64,000 nt of DNA, taken from positions 124,001 to 188,000 of the forward strand of contig JAWKJY010000002.1 in NCBI GenBank assembly GCA_041393535.1. Direction: 5' to 3'. Position 1 is the first letter of the stretch. Each line of letters opens with the position of its first letter. Below, piece by piece: positions 28,316-37,063 of this stretch. Under the pieces are notes generated by a model that was given only the letters and a program-made list of their open reading frames with translations, was not told where the DNA came from and did no database searches. The DNA comes from JAWKJY01 sp041393535. GTDB lineage: Bacteria > Actinomycetota > Thermoleophilia > Gaiellales > Gaiellaceae. The position numbers were made by a program, and so were the translations under genes.

Positions 28316-29218
28316 TCACACGGCGGCCAGCGCGGCCCCGTGCAGGATGTCCTGCAGCGAGACCTCGAGCGCGTCCGCGCCCGCGAAGGCGAGCGCCTCG
28401 CGCACGACGATCGCGCCGCCCGCGATCACGGGCGCGCGCTGGGGATGGATGCCGCGGCGCGCCGCGATCGCCGCGTGCGTCGCGGCGGCAAGCCGGTCCG
28501 CCTCGGCCGCGATCGCGGCGGCCGGGAGGACGTGGCCGTGCACCGCCTCGGACTCCTCCTCGAGCCCGAGGTCGAGCGTCGCGAGCGTGATCGCCGTCCC
28601 GGCGACGCCGATCGCGCGCACGGGTCGCGGCATCGCCGCCGCGTGCGCCCCGAGCTCGGCGCGGACGTGGGCCGCGCAGCGCTCGAGCTCCCCGGCGAGC
28701 GGCGGGTCGCCGTGCAGGAACCGCTCGCTCACGCGCACGCAGCCGACGTCGAGGCTCGTCCGGAAGGCGACGCCGCGGCCGTTGCCGACGACGAGCTCCG
28801 TCGAGCCCCCACCGACGTCGAGCACGAGCGTCGGCCCGGCGAGCGTCCGTCCGGCCGTGACGCCGCGGAAGGCCAGCTCGGCCTCCTCCGCGCCGGAGAG
28901 CAGGCGCGGCACGAAGCCGTGCTCGCGCTCGACGAGGGCGAGGAACGCGTCCCGGTCGGCCGCGTCGCGGACGGCGCTCGTCGCGACGGCCACGCGGACG
29001 GTCGCGCCGTGCGCGTCCGCCGCCGCCCGGTAGCGGGCCAGGCAGTCCGACACGCGCGCGATCGCGTCCGGGTGGAGCCGGCGCGACGCGTCGACGCCCT
29101 GGCCGAGCCGGGTGACCGCGAGCAGCCGGTCGACCTCGGCCAGCCGGCCGTCGGCGACGTCCGCGACGAGCAGGCGGGTCGAGTTCGTCCCGAGGTCGAC
29201 GACCGCGACGCGCGTCAC
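28316..29218 (-). CDS. Ppx/GppA-family exopolyphosphatase
   Basis: A 300-residue ASKHA-fold phosphatase from GTG 29218. Motifs in order: VAVVDLGTNSTRLLVAD (phosphate 1), VAVATSAVRDAADRDAF, LLSGAEEAELAFRGV with the catalytic Glu, LVLDVGGGSTELVVG (phosphate 2) and GVAGTAITLATLDLG. It lacks the C-terminal HD-type domain of E. coli Ppx, so it is the short form, like mycobacterial Ppx1, which hydrolyses short-chain polyphosphate or pppGpp. The GTG overlaps the stop of the upstream coiled-coil gene. Confidence 0.92.
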   Translation of the reverse strand: MTRVAVVDLGTNSTRLLVADVADGRLAEVDRLLAVTRLGQGVDASRRLHPDAIARVSDCLARYRAAADAHGATVRVAVATSAVRDAADRDAFLALVEREHGFVPRLLSGAEEAELAFRGVTAGRTLAGPTLVLDVGGGSTELVVGNGRGVAFRTSLDVGCVRVSERFLHGDPPLAGELERCAAHVRAELGAHAAAMPRPVRAIGVAGTAITLATLDLGLEEESEAVHGHVLPAAAIAAEADRLAAATHAAIAARRGIHPQRAPVIAGGAIVVREALAFAGADALEVSLQDILHGAALAAV

Positions 29219-29535
29219 CGGCCGCTCAGCGAGCGCCACCTGCGCAACGCGTCGCCGGCGTCGCCGAGCGCCCAGCCGAGCACCCCGAGCCGGTCGAGCG
29301 AGACGCGCAGGTCGGCCATCCGCCGCTCGACGTCCTCGGCCCGCTGCGACGCCCGCTCCGCGCGCGCGTTCAGGGCCTCGAGCTCGGCGAGCAGCTGCTC
29401 CATCGGCACGCCGACGGACTGCTCGAGCGCGCGCACGCGGCGGTACAGCTCCACGCCGCGTACGACGAGGAACGCCAGGGTCGCGACGACCAGCGCGAGG
29501 AAGATGCCGAGGGCGACCCACGTCCAGACGGGCAC
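29215..29535 (-). CDS. Single-pass membrane protein with cytoplasmic coiled coil
   Basis: A 106-residue protein from GTG 29535. A transmembrane helix occupies about residues 5-27, followed by a heptad-rich coiled coil (about 30-85: ELYRRVRALEQSV, EQLLAELEALNARAERASQRAEDVERRM). I do not recognise a named family. The stop overlaps the Ppx/GppA start (GTGA), so the two are coupled. It might place the phosphatase at the membrane, which is a guess. A longer frame to 29652 runs into the tRNA gene and is rejected. Confidence 0.72.
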   Translation of the reverse strand: MPVWTWVALGIFLALVVATLAFLVVRGVELYRRVRALEQSVGVPMEQLLAELEALNARAERASQRAEDVERRMADLRVSLDRLGVLGWALGDAGDALRRWRSLSGR

Positions 29536-29577
29536 CGGGTGATCGTACCCGCCGACGTGCGGCACCCCGCGTCCCGC

Positions 29578-29583
29578 TATACT
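29578..29583 (+). promoter_or_regulatory. -10 box of the tRNA-fMet promoter
   Basis: TATACT ends 10 bases before the first base of the mature tRNA, so transcription would begin a few bases upstream of the tRNA 5' end. No good -35 hexamer is visible. Confidence 0.6.
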
Positions 29584-29593
29584 GCCGGGGCGA

Positions 29594-29667
29594 CGCGGGG
29601 TGGAGCAGCCAGGTAGCTCGCCGGGCTCATAACCCGGAGGTCGCAGGTTCAAATCCTGCCCCCGCTA
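29594..29667 (+). tRNA. Initiator tRNA-fMet (anticodon CAT)
   Basis: A full cloverleaf of 74 bases without an encoded CCA. The acceptor stem GCGGGG pairs with CCCCGC, with position 1 C facing T at position 72 (the unpaired end typical of initiators). The D stem is GAGC/GCTC, the anticodon stem CCGGG/CCCGG with loop CTCATAA, and the T arm GCAGG-TTCAAAT-CCTGC. Three G-C pairs beside the anticodon loop plus the 1-72 mismatch mark it as initiator rather than elongator Met. Confidence 0.96.
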
Positions 29668-29673
29668 TGCAGG

Positions 29674-29695
29674 GAGGCCCGCTTCGGCGGGCCTC
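29674..29695 (+). terminator. Intrinsic terminator after tRNA-fMet
   Basis: GAGGCCCGC, loop TTCG, GCGGGCCTC: a perfect 9-bp stem with a UUCG tetraloop beginning 7 bases after the tRNA. The downstream tract is CGCGTTTCC, only weakly T-rich. Confidence 0.85.
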
Positions 29696-29913
29696 TCGCG
29701 TTTCCTGGCAACCGGGGCGGCCTCGGCGCTCGTGGGAGATGGCGCACGGCCTCGTCGCGAGGATCGCGGCCCAGGCGGAGATCGGCGTCCTCGCGGGCGG
29801 GCGTCCGTGCGGCCCAGCGCTGGCCTCGCGAGAGGCCACCAGTCGCACCGCGTCCCGGTCGCTCGTCGTCGGCGGGGAGCGGGGCCGGGAGCGCAACCGG
29901 AGCGGGGGGATCC

Positions 29914-29919
29914 TATACT
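29914..29919 (+). promoter_or_regulatory. -10 box upstream of the amidohydrolase
   Basis: TATACT, identical to the tRNA -10, lies 42 bases before ATG 29962 and leaves room for a leader with the GGAGGAG ribosome site. No clear -35. Confidence 0.5.
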
Positions 29920-29961
29920 CGTTCGGCCGTTTGCGGCGGATCGCGATCGGAGGAGACCGTC

Positions 29962-31623
29962 ATGCACGGGCACGGGCTGGACGGACGGACGAGCGGCTGC
30001 GTCGTGTGCGCCGCGGCGGCGGACGAGGACGGCTGGCGGGGCACGGAGGCTGGAGGAGCGCGCCTCTCACGGGGCACCCTGCTCCGCCGGGGTGCAATCG
30101 CGGGGCTCGCGCTGGGGGCCGCGGGCGCGCTCAGCGCCTCGGCGAGCGCGGCGGCGCCGCGGTACGCGCCGCACGCCGGCCTCGGTCACGGGCGGCGGCC
30201 GCTCGTGCTCGAGCCGAGCTGGGTCCTCGTCCACGAGAACGGCGGCCAGCAGCTGAAGCGCGACCACCACGTGGTCGTCGAGAACGGGGCGATCGCGGCG
30301 ATCGGCGAGGGCCGGCGGCGTGGGCGGGACCGTCGGCTGACGGCGATCGGCGAGCTGCTCCTGCCCGGGTTCATCTCGGGGCACACGCACGTCGCGGGCG
30401 GAACCGTGACGCGCGGGATCATCGAGGGCGGCCGCTCGTTCGCCCGCCCCCTGGTGGTCGCGGACGAGCTGTCCGACGAGGAGCTCGACGACCTGACGGC
30501 CTTCAACCTCGCGGAGCTCCTGCTGGGCGGGTGCACGACGCAGCTCGAGATGGCGCTGAGCCTGAAGCAGGCGCGCTCGTACGTCCGCGTCGCCGAGCGG
30601 CTCGGGACGCGGGGGTACGTCGGCGGCATGGTGCCGGGCATCCATCGGCTGTTCCCGATCTGGTTCCGCGGCACGAACGACCAGGTCCTGTTCGAGTCGG
30701 AGGCCGGCACGCTGCAGGAGATCGCCGACAACCTCGCGTTCGGGCTCGCCGTCAACGGCTCGCAGGACGGACGGATCCTCGCTCAGCCGACACCGCACGC
30801 GACCGACACGCAGACGCCCGCGACGATGCAGGCCTTCGCCGCGGCGGCCGCCCGGCTCGGGAACGGCATCCACCTGCACCTCTCCCAGTCGGCGAACGAG
30901 ACGGCGACGGTCCAGCGGCTCTGGGGGAAGCGCCCGGTCGAGTGGCTCGACGACTTCGGGTTCTACGACGGGCCGCTCTTCGGCGCCCACATGAGCGGGA
31001 TCGACCTGGCCGGCGATCCTCCGATCCTCCGGGACAAGGGCGCGACGTACGCCCACTGCCCGTCGGCGGGCGGGGCGGGCGGCGGGACGCAGCCGTGGCC
31101 GGAGATCCTCAGCCAGGGCGTGAACACGAGCATCGGCATCGACACCCATTCGAACGACTACGCCGAGAACCTCAAGCTGGCCGTGCTCTATGGTCAGGCC
31201 CGGCGCTCGCTCCTGCCGCCGGCGGGCCCCGGCCTGCCGCCGCAGACCGGCAGCCCCCCCGTCGCGGTCGAGAACCCGACCGTCTGGGACGCGGTCGAGG
31301 CGGCCACGATCAACGCGGCGATCGGGCTGCGCCGCGACGACCTCGGCCGGATCGAGGTCGGCGCGAAGGCCGACCTCGTCACGGTGGACGTGACGGGGTT
31401 CCTCACCGGTACGGGCGCCGTGCCACCGGAGCCGCTCAACAACCTCCTGTACGGGCACGGCCTCGCCGTGCGCACGGTGCTCACCGACGGGCGGGTGCAG
31501 GTGCTCGGCGGCCGTCTGGTCGTCGGGAGCGAGCGGCGGATCCGCGAGCGGGGTGGCGCGGCCGTGCAGGCGGTGTGGGATCGCCTGGCCGACGAGGGCT
31601 TCTTCACGCCCACGCCGCGCTGA
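29962..31623 (+). CDS. Exported amidohydrolase-superfamily metallo-hydrolase
   Basis: A 553-residue protein from ATG 29962 with a strong GGAGGAG site. Residues about 30-65 form a twin-arginine-like signal (SRGTLLRRGAIAGLALGAAG, then Ala-rich), preceded by a charged N-terminal extension containing CVVC. The mature enzyme is an ATZ/TRZ-type amidohydrolase: LPGFISGHTHV gives the HxH metal ligands, HLHLSQ a His, YAHCPSAGG a His, and IGIDTHSNDY the catalytic Asp. The C-terminal beta sandwich has GRIEVGAKADLV. The expected role is hydrolytic deamination or amide cleavage of a cyclic substrate, probably outside the cytoplasm. No neighbouring gene points to a substrate. Confidence 0.9.
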   Translation: MHGHGLDGRTSGCVVCAAAADEDGWRGTEAGGARLSRGTLLRRGAIAGLALGAAGALSASASAAAPRYAPHAGLGHGRRPLVLEPSWVLVHENGGQQLKRDHHVVVENGAIAAIGEGRRRGRDRRLTAIGELLLPGFISGHTHVAGGTVTRGIIEGGRSFARPLVVADELSDEELDDLTAFNLAELLLGGCTTQLEMALSLKQARSYVRVAERLGTRGYVGGMVPGIHRLFPIWFRGTNDQVLFESEAGTLQEIADNLAFGLAVNGSQDGRILAQPTPHATDTQTPATMQAFAAAAARLGNGIHLHLSQSANETATVQRLWGKRPVEWLDDFGFYDGPLFGAHMSGIDLAGDPPILRDKGATYAHCPSAGGAGGGTQPWPEILSQGVNTSIGIDTHSNDYAENLKLAVLYGQARRSLLPPAGPGLPPQTGSPPVAVENPTVWDAVEAATINAAIGLRRDDLGRIEVGAKADLVTVDVTGFLTGTGAVPPEPLNNLLYGHGLAVRTVLTDGRVQVLGGRLVVGSERRIRERGGAAVQAVWDRLADEGFFTPTPR

Positions 31624-31791
31624 GGCGCCTCCGCATCGCAGTCGGGCGCAGAGCCGGGGTCAGGCGTGCGGAGCGCCGAGCGCGCGTCCCGCCCCCGGCG
31701 CGCTTCCCCGCCGGATCGCCGTCTCCGGAGCATGCCCGGGCGGGCTCGCGCCCCGACGCCGCAGGGGCGGCTTCTGGACTTGGTAGACGGG

Positions 31792-31814
31792 GGAGGCCCG
31801 CGCCACGGGCCTCC
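31792..31814. terminator. 9-bp GC-rich hairpin downstream of the amidohydrolase
   Basis: GGAGGCCCG, loop CGCCA, CGGGCCTCC: a perfect 9-bp stem 168 bases past the amidohydrolase stop. No T tract, so it is a candidate terminator or RNA-stabilising hairpin. Confidence 0.45.
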
Positions 31815-32120
31815 ACCGTCGATCCGACGCACGCGTCCAGGCGGCGGCGCGCCGGCGCGGCGCGGACACCGGCCGTCCGAGTCGCCACACGCCCGCGGCA
31901 CGGCGCTCGTCGCGGGTCGTGCCACCCGGTCGACGCGGGCGGCTGCTCGCCGACGCCGACGGCCCGCGCCGACGTGCCCGCCACGGTGCCGCACTGTTGG
32001 ACGGGGCTCCGCGGCGCGGGGGGAGCGCCGCGAAGCCCCGATCACGACGGCCCGGGCCGGGATCGGAGCCCCGCACTGGCCGCAGAGCGGCAGTCTGTCA
32101 CCCCTCCGGGGCACGGCGCC

Positions 32121-32138
32121 ATCACTCGAACGAGTGAT
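32121..32138. promoter_or_regulatory. 18-base palindrome, candidate operator
   Basis: ATCACTCG-AA-CGAGTGAT is an almost uninterrupted dyad 90 bases before the small gene at 32228. Its size and AT-flanked centre resemble TetR-family operators, but no such regulator gene is in the window. Confidence 0.45.
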
Positions 32139-32227
32139 TCGCGGCCCGACCCACCGTAAGGACGGGTTCGTCCAGGGGTTCTCCCACCAGGTCGGCGATC
32201 GGGCCGGCCCGGGCGAGAGGGGGAGCC

Positions 32228-32656
32228 ATGGACGGCTGGAGCGCGGGACGTGGGACGACGGTCCTGCCACGGCGGGTGCGACCCGCGCGTCGGCTCGTGC
32301 TCGAGCTGCCGGGCGACCCGGCAGTGCTGCCGCTCCTGCGGCGCGAGCTCGCCGGGTGGCTCGTCGAGCAGCGGGTCGGGCGTGCGGCGGCCGCGGAGCT
32401 CGTCGACGCCTGCTCGCTCGCCGTCGAGGACGCGCTCGCGGGCCGGGGCGACGTGCCCGCCCGGCCTGTCCGCGTCAGCGCCCGCGTCGATCGCGGGCGC
32501 GTGTCCGTGGGCGTGCGCGCCGGCCGCTGGCTGGCGCGTCCGGGCCAGGGGCCCGCGCCCGGCTGGATCCGTGCAGCCGAGCACGCCCGCGCGCGCGTCG
32601 CCGTCGTCGAGGACGCCGCCGGGTCCTACGTCGAGCTCGTCCGCGAGGTCGCGTAG
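32228..32656 (+). CDS. Hypothetical protein, weakly RsbW-like
   Basis: A 142-residue protein from ATG 32228 with a GAGGGGGAG ribosome site. The pattern RRLVLELPGDPAVLPLLRRELAGWL, then AAAELVDACSLAVEDALAG, recalls the N-terminal half of HATPase_c_2 (anti-sigma kinase) domains, where the second segment would be the N box. The usual Asn is not present, and the ATP-lid motifs are not recognisable, so it is probably not an active kinase. It could be a degenerate anti-sigma factor or an unrelated protein. It ends 39 bases before the FG-GAP gene. Confidence 0.6.
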   Translation: MDGWSAGRGTTVLPRRVRPARRLVLELPGDPAVLPLLRRELAGWLVEQRVGRAAAAELVDACSLAVEDALAGRGDVPARPVRVSARVDRGRVSVGVRAGRWLARPGQGPAPGWIRAAEHARARVAVVEDAAGSYVELVREVA

Positions 32657-32695
32657 CGCGGGGAGATCGGGCCCGGCCCGTAGACTCGACGGGCC

Positions 32696-34350
32696 GTGCC
32701 CGCGTCTCTCGCCAGGGCGATACTGCTCGCCGCCTCGCTGCTCGCCCTGCTCGCGCCCGCCGTGGCCGGTGCCGCCGCCGTGCCGACCCGCGGCACGGTC
32801 GCCCGGGTGCTCGACGCGCGCACCGTGCTCGTCCAGCCGCGGACCGGGCCGGCTCTGCGCGTGCGCCTGCTCGGGATCGCGGGCCCCGGCGCCGCCTGCG
32901 CGCCGGATGCGCGCCTGCGGCTCGAGCGCGCCGTCGGCCGTGCGGGCCGACTCGCGTTCGACCCGGCCGTCGAGCCGCGCGCGCGGGCGGGCTCGTGCGC
33001 GCGTACCTCGCCGTCGGCCGGACCGACCTCGGTCGATCGCTCCTGGGCGCCGGGCTCGCCCGGCTCGCCGGGCCGGCCGCGCTCGCGCGCCGCGCCGCCT
33101 ATCGCCGGGTGGAGCGGCGGGCGCGCACGGCCGAGCTCGGCCGGTGGGGCGGCTGCCCGCGGGTCGCGGCCGACCCGGTGCCGCCGACGCCCCCCGCCCC
33201 GCCGCCACCCGCCCCGGCGCCGCCCGCACCCGCGCCGCCGCCGGCCCCGCTCTTCGGCGCGGCGACCGCGTACGCCGCCGGGACGAACCCGCACGCGGTC
33301 GCCGCCGCCGACGTCGACCGGGACGGCCGCCTCGACCTCGTCGTCGCCGCCGCGGGCTCGAACGCCGCGGCGATCCTGCGCGGGAACGGCGACGGGACGT
33401 TCCGGCCCGCCGCCCTGTACCCGGTCGGAGCGAAGCCGAAGGTCGTCCTGCCCGTCGACCTCGACGGGGACGGCGACCTCGACCTCGCCTCGGCCGACCA
33501 GGACGGCGACTCCGCCAGCGTGGCGCTCGGCGCGGGCGACGGGACGTTCGGGGCGCCGACGCACCTCCCGGCCTGCGACGGCGCGCACGACGTCGCCGCG
33601 GGAGACCTGAACCTCGACGGGAAGGTCGACCTCGTGGTCGCCTGCTGGGGCGTCGCGTCCGTCGTGGCCGTCCTGCGGGGCCACGGCGACGGCACGTTCG
33701 AGCCGCAGCAGCCCTTTGCGGTCGCGCCCGGCCCGTCGCCGGCCGCCGCGCCGCACTCGGTGCTCCTGCGCGACCTCGACGGCGACGGCCGCCTCGACGC
33801 GATCGTCGCCGCGCGCGACTGGAACGCGGTCGCGATCCTGCGTGGCAACGGCGACGTCCCGGTCGCGAGCCAGCTCGCGACGGCCGTCCACTACCCGGTC
33901 GGGACGCACCCACACCAGGTCCGGGCCGCCGACCTCGACGGGGACGGGGCGCTCGACCTGGTCACGGCGAACGACGGGGCCGACGCTGTCAGCCTGCTGC
34001 GGGGGAACGGCGACGGGACGTTCCGGGCCGCCGTCTCGGCCGCGGTCGGGTCGGTGCCGAAGGGCGTCGCGCTCGGCGACGTCGACCTCGACGGCAGGGT
34101 CGACGTGCTGAGCGCGAACACCGCCGGCAACTACCTGGGCGGCACGCCCGCCCCCGGGGGCGACACGGTCTCGCTGCTCCTCGGCGACGGCGCCGGCGGG
34201 CTCGCGGCGGGGACGACCCTGACCGTCGGCGCGACGCCGTTCTCGCTCGCGCTCGCCGACCTGAACGGCGACGGTCGCGTCGACCTCGCGACCGCCAACT
34301 GGGGCGCCACCGGCATCCCCGGCTCCGTCACCGTGCTGCTGCACGGCTGA
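32696..34350 (+). CDS. Secreted SNase-like / FG-GAP (VCBS) repeat protein, one frameshift near 32985
   Basis: About 551 residues once a base is restored. From GTG 32696 (TAGACT 9 bases upstream) there is a signal peptide (1-30), then a staphylococcal-nuclease-like fold (RGTVARVLDARTVLVQ, LRVRLLGIAGPG). The frame breaks near 32985 and continues as LVRAYLAVGRTDLGRSLLGAGLAR. The nuclease catalytic Asp/Glu that follow VRLLGI are replaced by Ala-Gly-Pro-Gly, so it is probably inactive. A Pro/Ala linker (33180-33250) leads to about seven FG-GAP blades (repeated DLDGDGRLDLV with RGNGDGTF), calcium-binding beta-propeller units. It is likely an extracellular binding protein. Confidence 0.83.
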
Positions 34351-34455
34351 CCGGGAGCTTGGCCGGCGCTGCGTCGGGTCGCGAAAGGCCGCCGTCCGGC
34401 CCGGTCCTGCTCCACACCTGACCGGTCGTCCGGTCCGGTCGCGGTCGCGCGGGAC

Positions 34456-34461
34456 TAGGCT
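34456..34461 (+). promoter_or_regulatory. -10 element of a near-leaderless promoter
   Basis: TAGGCT, then 8 bases, then ATG 34470 of the UTP-sugar enzyme, with no ribosome site between. It belongs to the same family as the elements at 26025 and 56764. Confidence 0.55.
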
Positions 34462-34469
34462 TGGACGCG

Positions 34470-35864
34470 ATGCCCGAGCGCCCCGCGCCCGACCTCGACG
34501 CCTTCGCCGCGCGCATGCGCGCGGAGGGCCTGCCAGACGTCGTCGTGCGGACCTTCGCGGCGCAGCTCGACCAGCTCGCCCGCGGCGAGACCGGGCTGAT
34601 CCCCGAGGCGGAGCTCGAGCCGGTCGAGTCGCTCCCCGACCTCGACGCGCTCGGCGACGAGGCGGCCGCGGCGGGGCGCGAGGCGCTGCCCCGCACGGTG
34701 CTCGTCAAGCTGAACGGCGGCCTGGGGACGAGCATGGGCCTCGAGCGGGCGAAGTCGCTGCTGCCCGTGAAGGACGGCCTGACCTTCCTCGACGTGATCG
34801 CGCGCCAGGCGCGGGACGCGGGCGTCCCGCTCGTCCTGATGAACAGCTTCGCGACGCGCGACGACTCGCTCGCCCTCCTCGCCGGCTACCCGGAGCTCGC
34901 CGGGCCGATCCCGCTCGACTTCGTCCAGCACAAGGTGCCGAAGGTCGAGCGCGCGACGCTCGCGCCCGCGACCGCGCCGGGCGCGCCGGAGCTCGAGTGG
35001 AACCCGCCCGGGCACGGCGACCTCTACGCGGCGCTCGTCACGAGCGGCACCCTCGACGCGCTGCGCACCGGCGGCTACCGCTACGCCTTCGTCTCGAACG
35101 CGGACAACCTCGGCGCCGTCCTCGACGAGCGCCTGCTCGGCCACCTCGTCGCGAACGGGCTGCCGTTCCTGATGGAGGTCGCCGACCGGACCGCCGCCGA
35201 CCGCAAGGGCGGCCACCTCGCGCGGCTCGCCGACGGGCGGCTCGTCCTGCGCGAGTCGGCGCAGTGCCCGGCCGAGGACGAGGACGCGTTCCAGGACGTC
35301 GAGCGCCACCGCTACTTCAACACGAACTCGATCTGGCTCGACCTCGACGCGCTCGCGGCGACGCTCGCCGAGCGCGACGGCGTGCTCGGGCTGCCGATGA
35401 TCCGCAACGAGAAGACCGTCGACCCGCGCGATCCCGGCTCGACGCCGGTCTACCAGCTCGAGACGGCGATCGGCTCGGCGATCCAGGTCTTTCCCGGCGC
35501 GGGGGCGATCCGCGTGCCGCGCACCCGCTTCGCGCCGGTGAAGACGACGAGCGACCTGCTCGCCGTGCGGTCGGACGCCTACGTGCTGACGGCGGACTGG
35601 CGCGTCGTCGGCAGCCCGGCGCGCACGCTCGGGACGCTCGTCGTCGACCTCGACCCGCGCTTCTACCGGCTCGTCGACCAGCTCGACGCGCGCTTCCCCG
35701 CCGGGCCGCCCTCGCTCGTCGCGTGCGAGCGCCTCCGCGTGCGTGGCGACGTGCGCTTCGGGGCCGGCGTCGTCGCGCGCGGCGACGTGCTCGTGGCGCA
35801 CGAGGGGGACGGCCAGGCGGCCGTCCCGGACGGCGCGTCGCTCGCCGGCGAGCTCGCGCTCTGA
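34470..35864 (+). CDS. UTP--glucose-1-phosphate uridylyltransferase (UDPGP family)
   Basis: A 464-residue enzyme of the eukaryote-like UDPGP family (not GalU), making UDP-glucose for polysaccharide and cell-wall sugars. The nucleotide loop is VLVKLNGGLGTSMGL. Further motifs are VLMNSFATRDDS, the HK-containing FVQHKVPKV, NPPGHGDLYAAL, FVSNADNLGAVLD and the C-terminal left-handed beta-helix part. The start ATG 34470 follows a leaderless-type -10. An in-frame TTG at 34461 is the only nearby alternative. Confidence 0.94.
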   Translation: MPERPAPDLDAFAARMRAEGLPDVVVRTFAAQLDQLARGETGLIPEAELEPVESLPDLDALGDEAAAAGREALPRTVLVKLNGGLGTSMGLERAKSLLPVKDGLTFLDVIARQARDAGVPLVLMNSFATRDDSLALLAGYPELAGPIPLDFVQHKVPKVERATLAPATAPGAPELEWNPPGHGDLYAALVTSGTLDALRTGGYRYAFVSNADNLGAVLDERLLGHLVANGLPFLMEVADRTAADRKGGHLARLADGRLVLRESAQCPAEDEDAFQDVERHRYFNTNSIWLDLDALAATLAERDGVLGLPMIRNEKTVDPRDPGSTPVYQLETAIGSAIQVFPGAGAIRVPRTRFAPVKTTSDLLAVRSDAYVLTADWRVVGSPARTLGTLVVDLDPRFYRLVDQLDARFPAGPPSLVACERLRVRGDVRFGAGVVARGDVLVAHEGDGQAAVPDGASLAGELAL

Positions 35865-35883
35865 GCCCGCGCCCCGCCCCGGC

Positions 35884-36795
35884 TCAGCCGGGGTACGGGA
35901 AGCGGGCGATCCAGTGGTTCGCGATGTCGATCCCGCGGGCGAGCCAGACGCGGTCGTGCGAGAGCACGTGCTCGACGAAGCGGCGCAGGTGGCCGATGCG
36001 GCCCGGCCGCCCGACGAGCCGGTTGTGCAGGCCGATCTGCATCATCCGCGGCGATTCCGCGCCGTCGCGGTAGAGCTCGTCGAACGCGTCGCGCAGGTAC
36101 TCGAAGAACGGCCCGCCCCAGTCGAACCCCGGCGTCGTCGCGAAGCGGTGGTCGTTCACGTCGGCGGTGTAGGGGACGACGAGCAGGGGCCGGCCCGACG
36201 GCGCGATCCAGTACGGCACCTCGTCGGCGTAGGAGTCCTGCGTGTAGACGAAGCCGCCCTCCTCCGCCACGAGCCGGACGGTGTTCTCGCTGCGGCGGCC
36301 GATGAAGTGCCCGAGCGGCCGCTGCCCGGTCATCCGCTCGTGGATCGCGATCGCGGTGCGGATGTGCTCGCGCTCGACCTCCTCGGGGAGGCCGTGGTGG
36401 TCGATCCAGCGGTAGCCGTGGCTCGAGAGCTCCCAGCCCGCCTCGACCATCGCGGCGACGCCCTCCGGGTTGCGCTCGAGCGCCATCGCGACCGCGTTGA
36501 CCGTGATCGGCACGTTCGCCTCGGTGAACAGCCGGTGCAGCCGCCAGAAGCCGACGCGGCTGCCGTACTCGTACATCGACTCGACCGGGAGGTACCGCTC
36601 GCCCTGGCGCGGCATGGCGAAGCCGAACTCGGTCAGGAGGGACTCGGAGGCGGGGTCGCCGTGGAGGATGCAGTTCTCCGCGCCCTCCTCGTAGTTGATG
36701 ACGAACTGCACCGCGATCCGCGCGTCGCCGGGCCAGGCCGGGTCGGGCCAGTCGCGCCCGTAGCCGATCATGTCGCGGTCGTAGCTCTCGCTCAT
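35884..36795 (-). CDS. PuuE-type polysaccharide deacetylase-family hydrolase (allantoinase-like)
   Basis: A 303-residue NodB-fold metal-dependent hydrolase of the PuuE group. It has the distinctive WPGDARIAVQFVINYEEGAEN start, LPVESMYEYGSRVGFWRLHRLF, the WELSSHGYRWIDHH metal-site motif and the GFVYTQDSYADEVPYW segment. PuuE proteins act as metal-cofactor-free or zinc-independent allantoinases in some bacteria. The substrate here is not certain, since no other purine-catabolic gene is adjacent. ATG 36795 has GGAGGG just upstream. An in-frame GTG at 36807 is less likely. Confidence 0.9.
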   Translation of the reverse strand: MSESYDRDMIGYGRDWPDPAWPGDARIAVQFVINYEEGAENCILHGDPASESLLTEFGFAMPRQGERYLPVESMYEYGSRVGFWRLHRLFTEANVPITVNAVAMALERNPEGVAAMVEAGWELSSHGYRWIDHHGLPEEVEREHIRTAIAIHERMTGQRPLGHFIGRRSENTVRLVAEEGGFVYTQDSYADEVPYWIAPSGRPLLVVPYTADVNDHRFATTPGFDWGGPFFEYLRDAFDELYRDGAESPRMMQIGLHNRLVGRPGRIGHLRRFVEHVLSHDRVWLARGIDIANHWIARFPYPG

Positions 36796-36904
36796 CTCGC
36801 CCTCCACTCGGTCGTCGCGGGCACACTAGTCGGAGCGGCCGGGTGCCCGTCGGCCCGGCGCGGGGAGCGTTCTCACCGATCCACTGTGGGAATCCTGTGG
36901 AGCG

Positions 36905-36955
36905 CTGTGGAGAGATCGTGCGATATGTCGCATTTTGCGTCCGGACTCTCCACAG
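36905..36955. promoter_or_regulatory. Nested inverted repeats with CTGTGGAGA motifs
   Basis: CTGTGGAGAG (36905-36914) and CTCTCCACAG (36946-36955) form a perfect 10-bp inverted repeat. Inside it TGCGA-TATG-TCGCA (36919-36932) forms a second. Two more TGTGG motifs precede it (36884 and 36895 region). It lies about 100-160 bases upstream of the PuuE-type start. The motif recurs at 59.25 kb. Confidence 0.5.
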
Positions 36956-37063
36956 ATGCGTTCGGGGCCCTTGTCACCGGGGCGGAGCGGTCGTAGAGTG
37001 CCGCCAGCAGGCCAGGTCGCCAGTAGGACGACGCCTCGCCAGCAGGTCGATCTCCTGGCCAGC

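Larger units (their letters stand above)
31624..32227. other. 604-base intergenic region
   Basis: No gene is supported here; the open frames are Arg/Pro/Ala-rich shadows. It contains a strong hairpin at 31792-31814 and an 18-base palindrome at 32121-32138, listed separately. The long gap follows the amidohydrolase and precedes a small RsbW-like gene. Confidence 0.6.

Noticed and set aside
31604..31984. 126-residue minus-strand ORF in the 31.6-32.2 kb gap
   Set aside because: Low-complexity Ala/Arg/Pro sequence, no ribosome site, no family resemblance.
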